Positions 7,475-16,992 of a stretch of 64,000 bases of DNA are shown here, piece after piece. Source of the stretch: Siminovitchia terrae. GTDB lineage: Bacteria; Bacillota; Bacilli; Bacillales; Bacillaceae_C. The stretch is taken from assembly GCF_003605405.2 (NCBI RefSeq), contig NZ_QYTW02000001.1, positions 62,001-126,000 on the forward strand. The letters run 5' to 3'. The notes under the pieces were generated by a model that was not told where the DNA came from, did no database searches, and saw only the letters and a list, made by a program, of their open reading frames with translations. How positions within the stretch are numbered: position 1 is the stretch's first letter; the number at the start of each line of letters is the position of its first letter. The position numbers were made by a program, and so were the translations under genes.

Positions 7475-8302
7475 ATGAAAATATCATTCATCGGAGCCGG
7501 ATCCATGGCAGAGGCTATCATTGCCGGTTTAATTGAAAAAAATATTTGTAGGGGTGAAGACGTCTTTGTCACCAACCGCGAAGACCGAGAGAAATTGGAG
7601 CAACTGGAACGCCGTTACGGAATCCAGCCGACATATGACATGGAAGGACTGTTCCAAGGGGCTGACATGGTTATTTTTGCAGTAAAGCCAAAAGATGCGG
7701 ATTCCGCCCTTCTGAAAATCCAACCATACATCCAAGAGGATACCTTTTTCATATCAGTCATGGCTGGAATATCCATCGCATTTATAGAAGAAAAATTGAA
7801 AGCTGAATGTGCTGTTGCAAGAGCCATGCCGAATACTTCCGCAAGCGTAGGAAAATCGGCCACAGCTGTTTCATTCAATCAGCGTGTATCTGATAATCAA
7901 AAGGAGTTGGCGGCTACAGTATTTTCATCGATCGGAATAACGGCTGTTGTCGAAGAGACCAAGCTCGATGCCATAACAGCCCTTTCCGGGAGCGGTCCTG
8001 CTTACATCTACTATGTGGTGGAAGCCATGGAGAAGTCCGCCTGGGAAATCGGCCTTGATTCAAATATGGCAAAGCAGCTTATTCTCCAAACATTGGCCGG
8101 GGCCGTAGAAATGCTGAGTTCCTCAGATTGCGAAGCTGCCGAGCTGCGCAAAGCTGTAACCAGTCCAGGTGGTACAACAGAAGCCGGCATCAAAGTACTC
8201 CAGCAAAATAATGTGGAAGAAGCCTTTATCCAATGCATCAAGGCAGCGGCGGAACAATCAAAACGTTTGGGTCAAATCCACGAATCGAAACACCTAGTCT
8301 GA
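7475..8302 (+). CDS. proI: Pyrroline-5-carboxylate reductase
   Basis: 275 residues. Reduces 1-pyrroline-5-carboxylate to L-proline with NAD(P)H, the last step of proline synthesis. The Rossmann N-terminus reads FIGAGSMAEAII; the C-terminal dimerisation domain carries the family signature around ALSGSGPAY and RKAVTSPGGTTEAG. An in-frame ATG lies 42 bases upstream, but the ATG at 7475 has the ribosome binding site (GGAGGG, 7461-7466) and the normal family N-terminus, so it is chosen. Controlled by the proline T-box upstream. ProI versus ProC/ProG is chosen by locus (next to namA and rnz, as in B. subtilis). Confidence 0.93.
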   Translation: MKISFIGAGSMAEAIIAGLIEKNICRGEDVFVTNREDREKLEQLERRYGIQPTYDMEGLFQGADMVIFAVKPKDADSALLKIQPYIQEDTFFISVMAGISIAFIEEKLKAECAVARAMPNTSASVGKSATAVSFNQRVSDNQKELAATVFSSIGITAVVEETKLDAITALSGSGPAYIYYVVEAMEKSAWEIGLDSNMAKQLILQTLAGAVEMLSSSDCEAAELRKAVTSPGGTTEAGIKVLQQNNVEEAFIQCIKAAAEQSKRLGQIHESKHLV

Positions 8303-8377
8303 GGCCTGCTATTGGGTTTCTTTCTCCCCCTCTTGTTATAATAAAAAAGACAAATGACGAAAGGGGCTTTTTACTGA

Positions 8378-9394
8378 ATGGCAATAAAACTATTTGATCC
8401 ATATGAAATAAACAATGTAATTTTGAAAAATCGCATTGTCATGTCTCCTATGTGTATGTACTCCTGCTATAATGAAGACGGCTTGGTCAATGATTGGCAT
8501 TATACCCACTATACGAGCCGTGCCGTTGGGCAGGTCGGCTTGATTATCGTGGAGGCGACTGCGGTCACTCCCCAAGGAAGGATAAGCCCGCAGGATTTGG
8601 GTATTTGGAGCGATGAACATGTGGGAGGATTGACAAAGCTTGTAAACATGATCAAAGCACATGGAGCAAAAGCAGGTATCCAAATCGCTCATGCCGGCAG
8701 AAAAGCCGAGCTTGAAGGCGAAATCCTGGCACCTTCCGCACTCCCCTTCAATGAAAAAATGAAGACACCGAAAGAAATGAGCATCTCTGATATAAAAGAA
8801 ACGGTCAAAGCGTTTGGAAAGGCCGCCGAACGGGCCAAACAAGCCGGTTTTGACATCATTGAAATTCATGGAGCTCATGGCTACCTGATCAACGAGTTCC
8901 TCTCTCCAGTTACCAATCATCGGACGGACGAATATGGCGGAACCATGGAAAACCGCTACCGCTTTTTAAAAGAAATTATCACAGAGGTAAAAGCTGTATG
9001 GGACGGTCCGCTCTTTGTCCGGGTCTCAGCCAATGACTATCTTGAAGCGGGCTTAGCTCCATCCCATTATGTAACGATAGCCAAATGGATGAAAGATGAC
9101 GGAGTCCATTTAGTTGATGTCAGCTCGGGAGCTGTCGCACCAGCGAAAATTTCAACATATCCTGGCTATCAGGTCCCATTTTCCGAAAAAATCAAACATG
9201 AAGCAGATATCCCGACTGGTTCTGTCGGTTTGATCACTACGGGAATTCAAGCAGAAGAAATATTGCAAAATAACCGTGCCGACCTTATCTTCCTTGCACG
9301 CGCCCTTTTAAGAGATCCATACTGGCCAAGGATCGCAGCGGAAGAACTTGGTTATGAAATTGAACCTCCGGTGCAATATAAGCGGGGATGGTAA
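8378..9394 (+). CDS. namA: NADPH dehydrogenase, Old Yellow Enzyme family (YqjM/NamA)
   Basis: 338 residues, the same length as B. subtilis YqjM. FMN-dependent ene-reductase that reduces activated C=C bonds (enals, nitro-olefins). The YqjM-specific residues are all present: Cys26 and Tyr28 in MSPMCMYS, the paired histidines in EIHGAHGYL, and a near-terminal Arg (KRGW) that reaches into the neighbouring subunit. The ATG follows GAAAGGGG. An unassisted promoter may lie at 8334 (TATAAT). The physiological role is probably detoxification of electrophiles. Confidence 0.95.
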   Translation: MAIKLFDPYEINNVILKNRIVMSPMCMYSCYNEDGLVNDWHYTHYTSRAVGQVGLIIVEATAVTPQGRISPQDLGIWSDEHVGGLTKLVNMIKAHGAKAGIQIAHAGRKAELEGEILAPSALPFNEKMKTPKEMSISDIKETVKAFGKAAERAKQAGFDIIEIHGAHGYLINEFLSPVTNHRTDEYGGTMENRYRFLKEIITEVKAVWDGPLFVRVSANDYLEAGLAPSHYVTIAKWMKDDGVHLVDVSSGAVAPAKISTYPGYQVPFSEKIKHEADIPTGSVGLITTGIQAEEILQNNRADLIFLARALLRDPYWPRIAAEELGYEIEPPVQYKRGW

Positions 9395-9845
9395 TGAGAA
9401 AAGCGAAAGCGCCTGTTCATCGACGTACAGACTGGAGCAATTCTGACGAGATAAAGGAAACACGCGTAGCAAAGCGGAGCGATGTTGACTTATCGTAGGA
9501 AGAAGCGTGAAGTCTGCTAGTCGATAGGCGCTGCAGCTAGACAAATAAGAAAAGCGGAGGGCGACGTTTAGCGACGTACAAACTGGACAGATCCTGACGA
9601 GATAAAGGAAAAAGAGAAGCGGAGAGTGCCTGCTTATCGGCGACAAGCATAAGACGGACGCTGAAGAAGGCGTAGTTTGCCTTCAGCAGCGTTTGGCTTA
9701 TGACCTCGAGCCGATGGCACTCGCAGCTGGACAGCACGGCGAAGCCGTAGGCGAACCGATGTTGACTTATCGTAGGAAGGAAAAGGTTGTGCTAGTCGCT
9801 GAGCCCGAGATGGCGACGTTAGCGACTTCAAGATTTTCATTTGAG
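9395..9845. repeat. Cluster of 140-bp intergenic repeats after namA
   Basis: One full unit (about 9403-9543) runs from AAAGCGCCTGTTCATCGAC to GTCGATAGGCGCTGCAGC; its ends pair (GCGCC / GGCGC). Inside it are the family hallmarks ACGTACAGACTGG, GACGAGATAAAGGAAAC and GTTGACTTATCGTAGGA. Two or three degenerate partial units follow (9546, 9625, 9757). No gene is supported here. Confidence 0.75.
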
Positions 9846-9846
9846 A

Positions 9847-9879
9847 ATAGCCATACCTTCATTCAGAGGGTATGGCTAT
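9847..9879 (-). terminator. Terminator at the end of rnz
   Basis: ATAGCCATACC / GGTATGGCTAT, an 11-bp stem overlapping the rnz stop codon. The T run on the minus strand is poor, so it may work in either direction with low efficiency. Confidence 0.55.
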
Positions 9880-10782
9880 ATTCGCAAAATCAGAAACTAC
9901 TTTTGTTTCATGGAAGACTGACTGCGCTTCTTTCTCCAGCCGATCCCAGTCCTCCTTGGTATATCTGGAGCTGATATGGGTCAGGCAAAGAAGCCGCGCA
10001 TTCGCTTCGCGGGCAATAGCAGCCGCTTGAAGCGTAGTAGAATGGAAGTATTCCTTTGCCATTTCTTCATTTTCTCCTGAAAAAGTGGATTCATGAACGA
10101 GCAGGTCCGCATCCCGCGAAAGTTCAACAGCGTTTTTACAGGGGCGTGTATCTCCCAGTATAGCGAGGACACGACCTTTTTGAGGCGGTCCGACAAAGTT
10201 ACTTCCATTGACGGTTCTTCCATCATCAAGTGTGACCGTCTCCCCGTCCTTCAGCCGCTTATAAATAGGACCAGGTGGTATCCCCGCTTCCAAGAGTTTC
10301 TTTGCATCTAGCGTACCTTGTTTGTCCTTTTCAGTAATCCGAAATCCAAAGCTCGGAACAGCATGATCCAAAAGTAAAGCCTCGATCTTAAACTGAGAAT
10401 CTTCGAAAATTGTGCCGTCAGCAAACTCTATGATAGTGAGTGGGTATTTCAAGTGCGTTCCGCTCACTTTGAGCGAAACCTCAAGAAATTCCAGAATCCC
10501 CTTCGGACCGTAAACAGTGAGTTCTGATGTACCGCCCTGAAAAGAGCGGCTTCCCAATAATCCCGGCAAACCAAAAATATGGTCACCGTGAAGATGGGTA
10601 ATGAAGATTTTTTCGATTTTTCTTGGTTTTAAGGATGTATGCAGGATTTGGTGCTGCGTAGCCTCGCCGCAATCAAATAACCAAACTGCATTTCTTTCTT
10701 CCAAAAGCATTAAGGCCAGTGCAGATACGTTCCGCAATTTTGCCGGAACCCCTGCGCCAGTGCCAAGAAACAGAAGGTTCAT
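9859..10782 (-). CDS. rnz: Ribonuclease Z
   Basis: 307 residues, identical in length to the B. subtilis enzyme. Zinc-dependent endonuclease that cuts the 3' trailer of tRNA precursors lacking an encoded CCA. The beta-lactamase core carries [15 protein letters not shown], with other ligands in LGDTRPC and CLTHISSRY; the N-terminal LGTGAGVP is the usual RNase Z signature. An exosite arm lies around residues 150-190. It is divergent from yueI. Confidence 0.95.
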   Translation of the reverse strand: MNLLFLGTGAGVPAKLRNVSALALMLLEERNAVWLFDCGEATQHQILHTSLKPRKIEKIFITHLHGDHIFGLPGLLGSRSFQGGTSELTVYGPKGILEFLEVSLKVSGTHLKYPLTIIEFADGTIFEDSQFKIEALLLDHAVPSFGFRITEKDKQGTLDAKKLLEAGIPPGPIYKRLKDGETVTLDDGRTVNGSNFVGPPQKGRVLAILGDTRPCKNAVELSRDADLLVHESTFSGENEEMAKEYFHSTTLQAAAIAREANARLLCLTHISSRYTKEDWDRLEKEAQSVFHETKVVSDFANIAIPSE

Positions 10783-10893
10783 CAGTTCACCCGCTTTCTA
10801 TCTTAATCTTATACATATTGATGGGATCACCAGCATCAAGCTGAATTCACCCAGAACATTTCAACGGAATATATTATCGCGGAGGTGTTGTTC

Positions 10894-11349
10894 ATGAAAC
10901 GCGCCAATATCGAAGACTATTTGGAAAAAGGAATGTACGGCACGAAGCAGACAAAGCTTGAAGAACGAAAGAAGTTTCTCGGTACCATCAGGGAAAGGAT
11001 AGTCGTCGCCCTTACAAAAAGCCAGGTAATGGAACCGAGCATCTATCCCGAGGTTGAAAAAATGATGAACGAACATCCGAAAACGACCCTCTTGCTAAAT
11101 GGCGAACTGGGTTATTCCTTTTTATCCGATTATATACAAAAGGCACGCCAAAAGAAAATCCCTTTTTCTATAGTAAAGGACAAAGACCATTGCACGGATA
11201 TCGGGCTTGTTCTTACCTATCAGCATGCTATTGATAAAAAGGATATTTATATCAAAAAGCGACCACCCAAAATCCCTGAGTCCCAAAAGAAAACAAAGAG
11301 TAAGCAAGCTCCCCTTTCTCTCATTAAGCGGATATTTAAGAGAAATTGA
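10894..11349 (+). CDS. yueI: YueI family protein (DUF1694)
   Basis: 151 residues from the ATG at 10894, which has a GGAGGTG site at 10881; a GTG nine bases earlier overlaps that site and is not used. The family is widespread in Firmicutes and has no assigned function. The fold is predicted alpha/beta (TTLLLNGELGYSFLSDYI), with a basic C-terminal tail (SLIKRIFKRN). No signal peptide or membrane segment. It stands between rnz and dinB, convergent with dinB; the two stop codons abut. Confidence 0.8.
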   Translation: MKRANIEDYLEKGMYGTKQTKLEERKKFLGTIRERIVVALTKSQVMEPSIYPEVEKMMNEHPKTTLLLNGELGYSFLSDYIQKARQKKIPFSIVKDKDHCTDIGLVLTYQHAIDKKDIYIKKRPPKIPESQKKTKSKQAPLSLIKRIFKRN

Positions 11350-12576
11350 TCAGGGTTTCTTTTTATCTTCAGGGCTGGAGTCTTGCACACCTATATTCAG
11401 AATCGAAGGGCCATATTTCTTTTTCATTTGATGGATCGCATCATATAGTGGCTCTTTTTTTGCTTCTTTTTCATAAGAGAACAAGCTTAGTTGTTCAAAA
11501 GCATGATCCGCTTTTAACAAGTCTTGGCCAGTAATTCCCAACAGCCGAACTGGATGGCCATTCCAATTTTTTATAAACAGCGTCTTAGCAGCTTTGAAAA
11601 TATCATGGGGTTCAACGATAGGATTTTCAAGCATCCGGCTTCTGGTAATGGTCTCGCGATTTTTATATTTGATCATGACAGAAACATTTTTTGTCACATA
11701 CTGCTTCCTCTTCAGTCTAACCGTCACATTGGCTGAAAGTTTTTCCAGTACAGAAAGAAGTTCGGATTGATTGGAAATATCCCTTGGCAATGTAATTGAG
11801 CTGCCGATGCTTTTATTCACAGCTGCAGCTTCTGGATCTACTTTCCGGGGGTCTATTCCGTTTGCCCGTTCTTTTAGCTGGACCCCGCGGATGCCTATGA
11901 CGGATTGAAGCTGCAAATCATTAGCATGGGCCAGATCCTTGATCGTTTTCACTTTGATTGTTCCCAGTTTTTCTGCTGTTTTTTCTCCTACCCCATGCAT
12001 TTCGATAACCGGTAAAGGCCATAGGACGCCCGGTATATCCCTTTTCCTCAAAATAGTGATTCCCAGTGGCTTTTTCATATCCGAGGCCATTTTCGCAAGA
12101 AACTTATTGGGAGCAATTCCAATACTGCATGGCAGATCTAGTGTATTTAATAAATCCTTCTGGATCATTTCGGCTATCTGAACCGGACTCCCCAACTCTT
12201 GACAATCTGTAATATCAACATATCCTTCATCAATGGATACAGGTTCGACGAGGTCGCTATACCTTCGTAAAAGGTCGAAAATAGCTCTTGAAACAAGCCG
12301 GTAACGCTCGTGGTTTGGTTGTTTGACGATGAGCTTCGGACAAAGCTTCTTCGCCTCCCAAAGCTGCATCGTCGTTTTAACTCCGTATTTCCGTGCTTCG
12401 TAGCTGCATGTGACGATAATCCCTTTTCTTTGTTTGGCATCGCCTGCAATCGCTAAAGGCTTTCCTTTCAAAGAAGGGTCATCCGCAATTTCAACCGAAG
12501 CGAAAAAGCTGTTCATATCTACATGAAGAATTACCCGCCCGCTTTTCGGATACAATTTCTTCATCTCTTCATCCAT
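11350..12576 (-). CDS. dinB: DNA polymerase IV (DinB, YqjH type)
   Basis: 408-residue Y-family translesion polymerase. Palm-domain metal ligands are in HVDMNSFFASVE (near residue 20) and SIDEGYVDI; the thumb helix-hairpin-helix is around MHGVGEKTAEKLG and the little finger follows. The start ATG lies two bases after the TAG of the peptidase gene, so translation is probably coupled; an alternative ATG four codons in is possible. No C-terminal clamp-binding motif is obvious, although QLSLFSYEK is a plausible beta-clamp motif. Confidence 0.95.
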   Translation of the reverse strand: MDEEMKKLYPKSGRVILHVDMNSFFASVEIADDPSLKGKPLAIAGDAKQRKGIIVTCSYEARKYGVKTTMQLWEAKKLCPKLIVKQPNHERYRLVSRAIFDLLRRYSDLVEPVSIDEGYVDITDCQELGSPVQIAEMIQKDLLNTLDLPCSIGIAPNKFLAKMASDMKKPLGITILRKRDIPGVLWPLPVIEMHGVGEKTAEKLGTIKVKTIKDLAHANDLQLQSVIGIRGVQLKERANGIDPRKVDPEAAAVNKSIGSSITLPRDISNQSELLSVLEKLSANVTVRLKRKQYVTKNVSVMIKYKNRETITRSRMLENPIVEPHDIFKAAKTLFIKNWNGHPVRLLGITGQDLLKADHAFEQLSLFSYEKEAKKEPLYDAIHQMKKKYGPSILNIGVQDSSPEDKKKP

Positions 12577-12578
12577 CC

Positions 12579-13700
12579 CTAATTGGCTGCCACTTCTTCA
12601 ATCACTGCAACAACCATTTCAGTCAGTTTATTCAATTCCGCGATTGGCATCCGTTCATTCGTTGTATGAATTTCCTCATATCCGACACCTAAATTCACCG
12701 TCGGAATGCCAAATCCTGCAATGACGTTGGCATCACTTCCGCCGCCACTTGCCAATAGACGTGGCTTGCGACCAACCTTTTGAGCGGCTTTTTTAGCGAT
12801 TTCAACAACATAGTCACCATCTGAAAACTTGAAACCAGGGTACATGACATGTATTTCAACATCTGCACTTCCGCCCAGCTCCTTCGCAGCCTCTTCAAAA
12901 GCCGCCTTCATTTTTTTCGTCTGGGCGATCATTTTTTCCTCAACAAGAGAACGCGCTTCAGCCAGTATATCCACACGATCAGCCACGATATTCGTTGCTT
13001 TCCCGCCTTCAAACCTTCCTATATTGGCTGTCGTTTCTTCATCGATCCTGCCAAGTGGCATTTTGGCAACTGCTTTGGCAGCAATCGTGATGGCCGATAC
13101 ACCTTTTTCCGGGGCGACACCGGCATGAGCTGTTTTCCCATGGATCACCGCTTCTATTTTTGCTTGGGTTGGAGCAGCCACTATGATATCCCCAACAGGT
13201 CCGTCACTGTCCAAAGCAAAACCGTACTCAGCTCTAACAAGCTTCGAATCAAGAGCTTTGGCACCGACTAAACCGGATTCTTCCCCTACAGTAATGATAA
13301 ATTGGACATCTCCATGCTGGATGCTATTTTCTTTCAAAATCCTCACAGCTTCCATCATGGCTGCAAGCCCGGCTTTATCATCAGCACCGAGGATTGTCGT
13401 TCCATCCGTCACCACATATCCATCTTTAATGGACGGATTTACTCCGTTGCCCGGCATGACCGTATCCATGTGTGAAGTAAAATAAATGGGCGCTACATTG
13501 TCTTTTGTTCCTTTAAGGGTACAGATTAAATTTCCAGCCCCATGGCCCGTCTGTCCCTTCGTATCATCCTCATATACCTCCACACCAAGCTTTTCGAACT
13601 TAGTCTTGAGCAGCTTGGAAATTTTCGCTTCATTTTTTGTTTCCGAGTCAGTCTTCACTAATTCGAGAAATTCATCCAGCAATCTCTTTTCGTTTATCAT
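12579..13700 (-). CDS. yqjE: M20-family peptidase, tripeptidase T-like (YqjE)
   Basis: 373 residues. Zinc-dependent exopeptidase of the M20 family. Metal and catalytic residues are in FTSHMDTV, LGADDKAG and VGEESGLVGAKAL; a GGGSD segment is near the C-terminus. The dimerisation (lid) domain lies between residues about 175 and 290. It may release N-terminal residues from tripeptides, though specificity cannot be read. The ribosome binding site is AGGAGGAG. It sits between the carboxylase beta gene and dinB in one minus-strand run, as in B. subtilis. Confidence 0.9.
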   Translation of the reverse strand: MINEKRLLDEFLELVKTDSETKNEAKISKLLKTKFEKLGVEVYEDDTKGQTGHGAGNLICTLKGTKDNVAPIYFTSHMDTVMPGNGVNPSIKDGYVVTDGTTILGADDKAGLAAMMEAVRILKENSIQHGDVQFIITVGEESGLVGAKALDSKLVRAEYGFALDSDGPVGDIIVAAPTQAKIEAVIHGKTAHAGVAPEKGVSAITIAAKAVAKMPLGRIDEETTANIGRFEGGKATNIVADRVDILAEARSLVEEKMIAQTKKMKAAFEEAAKELGGSADVEIHVMYPGFKFSDGDYVVEIAKKAAQKVGRKPRLLASGGGSDANVIAGFGIPTVNLGVGYEEIHTTNERMPIAELNKLTEMVVAVIEEVAAN

Positions 13701-13715
13701 ATTTTCTCCTCCTGT

Positions 13716-15266
13716 CTAAAGTGGAATATTTCCGTGTTTTTTCCGCGGCCTGTCTTCCTGCTTATTATGCAGCATTTCCAAAGCCTGAATCAATTTCAGC
13801 CTTGTCTCGCGGGGATCAATGACATCATCTACCATACCTTGGGCAGCCGCTACATACGGATTCGCAAATTTTTCCCGATACTCCTCAATCTTTTGATTTC
13901 TTGTCTCATCAGGATGTTCGCTTTGATCGATTTCACGGGCAAATATAATATTTGCCGCTCCTTGTGGCCCCATGACCGCTATCTCTGCATTGGGCCAAGC
14001 AAAAACCAAGTCAGCACCAATGGATTTGCTGTTCAGTGCCACATAAGCCCCACCGTATGCTTTTCTCAAGATAACTGTAATTTTCGGGACAGTCGCTTCA
14101 GAATAGGCGTAAAGAATTTTAGCTCCATGTCTGATAATACCGCCATGCTCCTGCTTTACACCAGGGAAAAATCCGGTGACATCCTCAAACGTAATAATAG
14201 GAATATTAAAGGAATCACAAAAGCGGATGAACCTTGATGCTTTATCCGATGAATCAATGTCAAGGCCGCCCGCAAGAAATTTTGGCTGGTTACAAACGAG
14301 CCCAACCACTTCCCCCCGAATCCTAGCAAAACCAACGACAATATTTTTAGCGAATTCCTTCTGAACTTCAAAAAAAGAATTGTTGTCAACAACCTGACTA
14401 ATCACATCGCGGACATCATAAGGCCTCACGGCATCATATGGCACAGCATCAGCCAAATCCGGCCTTAGCTCATCTCCGGCAATCCATTTCTCCCTCGTTG
14501 ATTTTCCTAGATTATTTTGCGGGAGGTAAGTCATCAGCTTCCTCACCATGGCAAGGACCTCTTTCTCACTTTCTGCCCGGAAATGCGCATTTCCGCTTAT
14601 GGTATTATGTACTTTGGATCCTCCGAGATCTTCAGATGAAATTTTCTCACCTGTCACAGTCTCTATCACTTTCGGCCCTGTGATAAACATTTGACTCGTC
14701 TTATCGACCATAAAAACAAAGTCGGTAATCGCAGGAGAATAAACAGCGCCTCCGGCGCAAGGCCCCATGATGACAGAAATTTGCGGAATGACTCCCGAAT
14801 AGATCGCATTGCGATAAAAGACATGTCCATATCCGTCAAGTGATACAACACCTTCCTGGATCCGTGCTCCCCCGGAATCATTTAACCCGATAAAAGGGGC
14901 TCCATTTTTCGCAGCCAAATCCATCGCTTTTGCAATTTTTTCTGCGTGCATTTCACCAAGCGCCCCGCCGAAAACAGTGAAATCCTGTGAAAAAAGATAA
15001 ACCGGCCGGCCGTTTATTTTCCCATACCCCGTGACAACGCCATCTCCCGGATACTTCATATCTTCTAGACCAAAATTCGAAGAGCGATGTTCTGTAAAAG
15101 GATTCAGTTCCACAAATGTTCCTTCGTCCAACAGCAATTCGATCCTTTCTCTTGCTGTCAGCTTTCCTTTTTCATGCTGCCTCGTAATCCGCTCGTCTCC
15201 CCCGCCAAGCTCTGCTTCCCTCCGACGATCATACAGTTCATTGATTTTATCGTAAATATCCGTCAC
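13716..15266 (-). CDS. pccB: Propionyl-CoA carboxylase beta chain (carboxyltransferase)
   Basis: 516 residues. Transfers carboxyl from carboxybiotin to propionyl-CoA, giving (S)-methylmalonyl-CoA. Two crotonase-like halves are visible, with oxyanion loops GGARIQEG in the N-half and RKAYGGAY in the C-half. The GTG start follows the epimerase TGA directly (TGAGTGA), and the site GGAGGAG lies inside the epimerase end, so the two are coupled. No dedicated alpha chain with biotin carboxylase and carrier is present nearby; AccC/AccB at 46452-48323 could serve. Other acyl-CoA substrates are possible. Confidence 0.9.
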   Translation of the reverse strand: MTDIYDKINELYDRRREAELGGGDERITRQHEKGKLTARERIELLLDEGTFVELNPFTEHRSSNFGLEDMKYPGDGVVTGYGKINGRPVYLFSQDFTVFGGALGEMHAEKIAKAMDLAAKNGAPFIGLNDSGGARIQEGVVSLDGYGHVFYRNAIYSGVIPQISVIMGPCAGGAVYSPAITDFVFMVDKTSQMFITGPKVIETVTGEKISSEDLGGSKVHNTISGNAHFRAESEKEVLAMVRKLMTYLPQNNLGKSTREKWIAGDELRPDLADAVPYDAVRPYDVRDVISQVVDNNSFFEVQKEFAKNIVVGFARIRGEVVGLVCNQPKFLAGGLDIDSSDKASRFIRFCDSFNIPIITFEDVTGFFPGVKQEHGGIIRHGAKILYAYSEATVPKITVILRKAYGGAYVALNSKSIGADLVFAWPNAEIAVMGPQGAANIIFAREIDQSEHPDETRNQKIEEYREKFANPYVAAAQGMVDDVIDPRETRLKLIQALEMLHNKQEDRPRKKHGNIPL

Positions 15267-15680
15267 TCACTTCTCCTCCATGTGTACTTTTTCACATAGT
15301 TCATACAAGACACCATGTCCAGATTTCGGATGCATAAACGCGACAAGAGATTTGCCTGCACCCTCTTTTGGTACTTCATCTACCATGCGGACACCTTTTT
15401 CTTTCAGTTCGGATATTCGTTCTTCGATGGAATTAATGCCAATTGCAATATGATGGATACCCTCTCCGCGTTTTTCTATGAATTTTGAAATTGGTCCGTT
15501 TTCGTTAAGCGATTCCAAAAGTTCAAGCTTCACGTTGTTCGCATCAATGAAAGCGACGCGAACTTGCTGGGATTTCACTTCCTCAACAGCTGTACAGCGA
15601 AAACCGAGCGTTTCTGTGTAAAACGCCAATGCTTCGTCAATCGATTTGACTGCTATGCCGATGTGATCCACTTTTTTCAT
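15267..15680 (-). CDS. mce: Methylmalonyl-CoA epimerase
   Basis: 137 residues of the vicinal-oxygen-chelate fold. Interconverts (S)- and (R)-methylmalonyl-CoA between the carboxylase and the mutase. Metal ligands are in KVDHIGIAV (His), GIHHIAIGI (His) and VLYELCE (Glu), as in the family. First gene of a four-gene minus-strand run with pccB, yqjE and dinB. Length is typical. Confidence 0.92.
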   Translation of the reverse strand: MKKVDHIGIAVKSIDEALAFYTETLGFRCTAVEEVKSQQVRVAFIDANNVKLELLESLNENGPISKFIEKRGEGIHHIAIGINSIEERISELKEKGVRMVDEVPKEGAGKSLVAFMHPKSGHGVLYELCEKVHMEEK

Positions 15681-15802
15681 GCGTTTGACCTCCGTTCCGA
15701 TGATTCATCCCTTGGCAGCAGAGTCATTTTACATGCTTGTCTCATTAAAATATTCCATATAGAATAGAATGTAAAGTGAAAGAGACAAGGAGTGAAAATA
15801 TT

Positions 15803-15898
15803 TTGTCCAATAAAAAAGTTCAACGACTGATCATCTACTTAATGCTGTTTGCCATGATTGCCACCACAGTGATGGCCGGATTGTCATTCTTGCTGTAA
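15803..15898 (+). CDS. prli42: Prli42-like stressosome membrane miniprotein
   Basis: 31 residues from TTG at 15803 with an AAGGAGTG site at 15787. The N-terminus MSNKKVQRLI is basic and is followed by a single membrane helix ending GLSFLL. Prli42 of Listeria and bacilli has this length, layout and MTNKK-type start; it tethers the stressosome protein RsbR to the membrane and is needed for sensing oxidative stress. It is too short for most gene finders. A terminator follows at once. Identification rests on size, motif and typical position next to mce. Confidence 0.8.
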   Translation: MSNKKVQRLIIYLMLFAMIATTVMAGLSFLL

Positions 15899-15931
15899 GC
15901 AAAAATCAGACATCCATATTTTCCATATAGA

Positions 15932-15962
15932 AAAAGGCCCTGCTTGTTGGCAAGGCCTTTTA
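15932..15962. terminator. Terminator after prli42
   Basis: AAAAAGGCC / AGGCCTTTT stem with flanking A and T runs, usable on both strands. Confidence 0.8.
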
Positions 15963-16139
15963 TTGTACTCCGGCTTCGCTGGCCAATTGTTCAAAAGACT
16001 TATCAATGAATTCCCAGAAAATAGGGGAGCCGGAAAGGAGCAATAATTACACGTCCTTCACTCAAAAAATTCTTTCCTTCAGTCCTAACGCTTTTGCATT
16101 GGTTTGCACGCAGAGTGAAGACGAGATTCATTCTGAAAA
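15963..16139 (-). pseudogene. Possible remnant of a gene 3' end
   Basis: On the minus strand, 16040-15963 reads SPIFWEFIDKSFEQLASE then AGVQ and a stop, with codon use like a real gene end, but the frame is broken a few codons upstream. It may be the tail of a gene once located after brxB (yqjA/yqjB lie here in B. subtilis) and lost when repeat copy B arrived. Family not recognised. Confidence 0.3.
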
Positions 16140-16335
16140 AATCAAATGCGCCTTGGCGTATTTGCGCCCAGATTTTATCGAGCTTTAGCTCGATAAAATC
16201 CCCTTGAAAATCTGTGGCATCCGCCGAAGGCTTTAACTTCATTCAGCCGGGGTTTACCCCCCACTGAATGGAATACCGATACGGATTCATCTCACCACTT
16301 ACAGAAGTGGGTGACTTCTGCTGAATGAAGTTAAA
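16140..16335. repeat. 196-bp hairpin repeat, copy B
   Basis: Same limits as copy A (AATCAAATGCG to GAAGTTAAA). The central hairpin is ATCGAGC-TTTA-GCTCGAT: the stem is unchanged while the loop differs from copies A, C and D. The right end supplies the brxB stop codon (TTA at 16331-16333). Confidence 0.9.
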
Positions 16336-16768
16336 CTTCCTCGCAATATTGCTCAAAATATTGTTGAAGCTTGTTTACAACAGACATAGGATCATGCCCT
16401 TCGATTTCATGGCGCTCAACCATTGTACAGATTTTTCCATCCTTCAACAAAGCAAAAGAAGGAGAAGATGGCGGATAATCAGTGAAGTAGCTTCTTGCTT
16501 TCGCCGTTGCCTCCCTATCCTGTCCAGCAAACACCGTCACAAGGTGATCAGGACGCTTATCATAGTGAATGGCATGAACCGCTGCAGGACGAGCCACCCC
16601 GCCGGCACAGCCGCAGACAGAATTGATCATGACAAGGGTTGTCCCTTTTCTTGCCAAGGCCCCCTCCACTTCCTCCGGTGTTTGGAGCTGTTCATATCCA
16701 GCCTGTTCCAAATCTTCACGCGCCTGCCGCACGATATCATTGACATATAAGTTAAAGTCCATGCTCAT
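16331..16768 (-). CDS. brxB: Bacilliredoxin BrxB (YqiW)
   Basis: 145 residues, the length of B. subtilis YqiW. Removes bacillithiol from S-bacillithiolated proteins. The active site is C52-G-C54 in the segment [10 protein letters not shown], the CGC signature of the DUF1094 family. The ATG follows AAAGGGG with 12 bases spacing; an ATG two codons later is also possible. The last codons abut the 196-bp repeat, whose TTTAAC end provides the stop. A fitting promoter lies upstream (TTGATA, 18 bases, TATGAT on the minus strand near 16815-16845). Confidence 0.92.
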   Translation of the reverse strand: MSMDFNLYVNDIVRQAREDLEQAGYEQLQTPEEVEGALARKGTTLVMINSVCGCAGGVARPAAVHAIHYDKRPDHLVTVFAGQDREATAKARSYFTDYPPSSPSFALLKDGKICTMVERHEIEGHDPMSVVNKLQQYFEQYCEEV

Positions 16769-16903
16769 CTATTTCATTCCCCTTTCAAAACAATCATAGT
16801 TCGTACTAATGTTATCATAACAATTTGATGGTCACTTTATCAAATTTCGGAATTTGATCAAAAGTTTTGGTTTAACTGTAAAAAGTTCGGGTAAGATAAA
16901 AAT

Positions 16904-16970
16904 ACATCTAGATCCATACCCCTAAACTCCCTAGATGTTTTTTGGACAGCCGAAGGGCTGTCCCTTTTTA
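16904..16970 (+). terminator. Two consecutive + strand terminators with no gene before them
   Basis: ACATCTAG / CTAGATGT with T run (16904-16943) and GGACAGCC / GGCTGTCC with CTTTTT (16944-16969). Both point along the + strand, but no + strand gene lies upstream. A weak promoter (TTGATC, 17 bases, TGTAAA, near 16855) would give a transcript under 100 bases. Confidence 0.65.
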
Positions 16971-16992
16971 TTGTTCCAACCATATTTTTGTT

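Noticed and set aside
8390-8920. Long minus-strand frame opposite namA
   Set aside because: Antisense shadow of a well-identified gene, with no ribosome binding site and an implausible protein.
9308-9974. Several short frames between namA and rnz
   Set aside because: All derive from the intergenic repeat family, and similar frames do not persist between copies.
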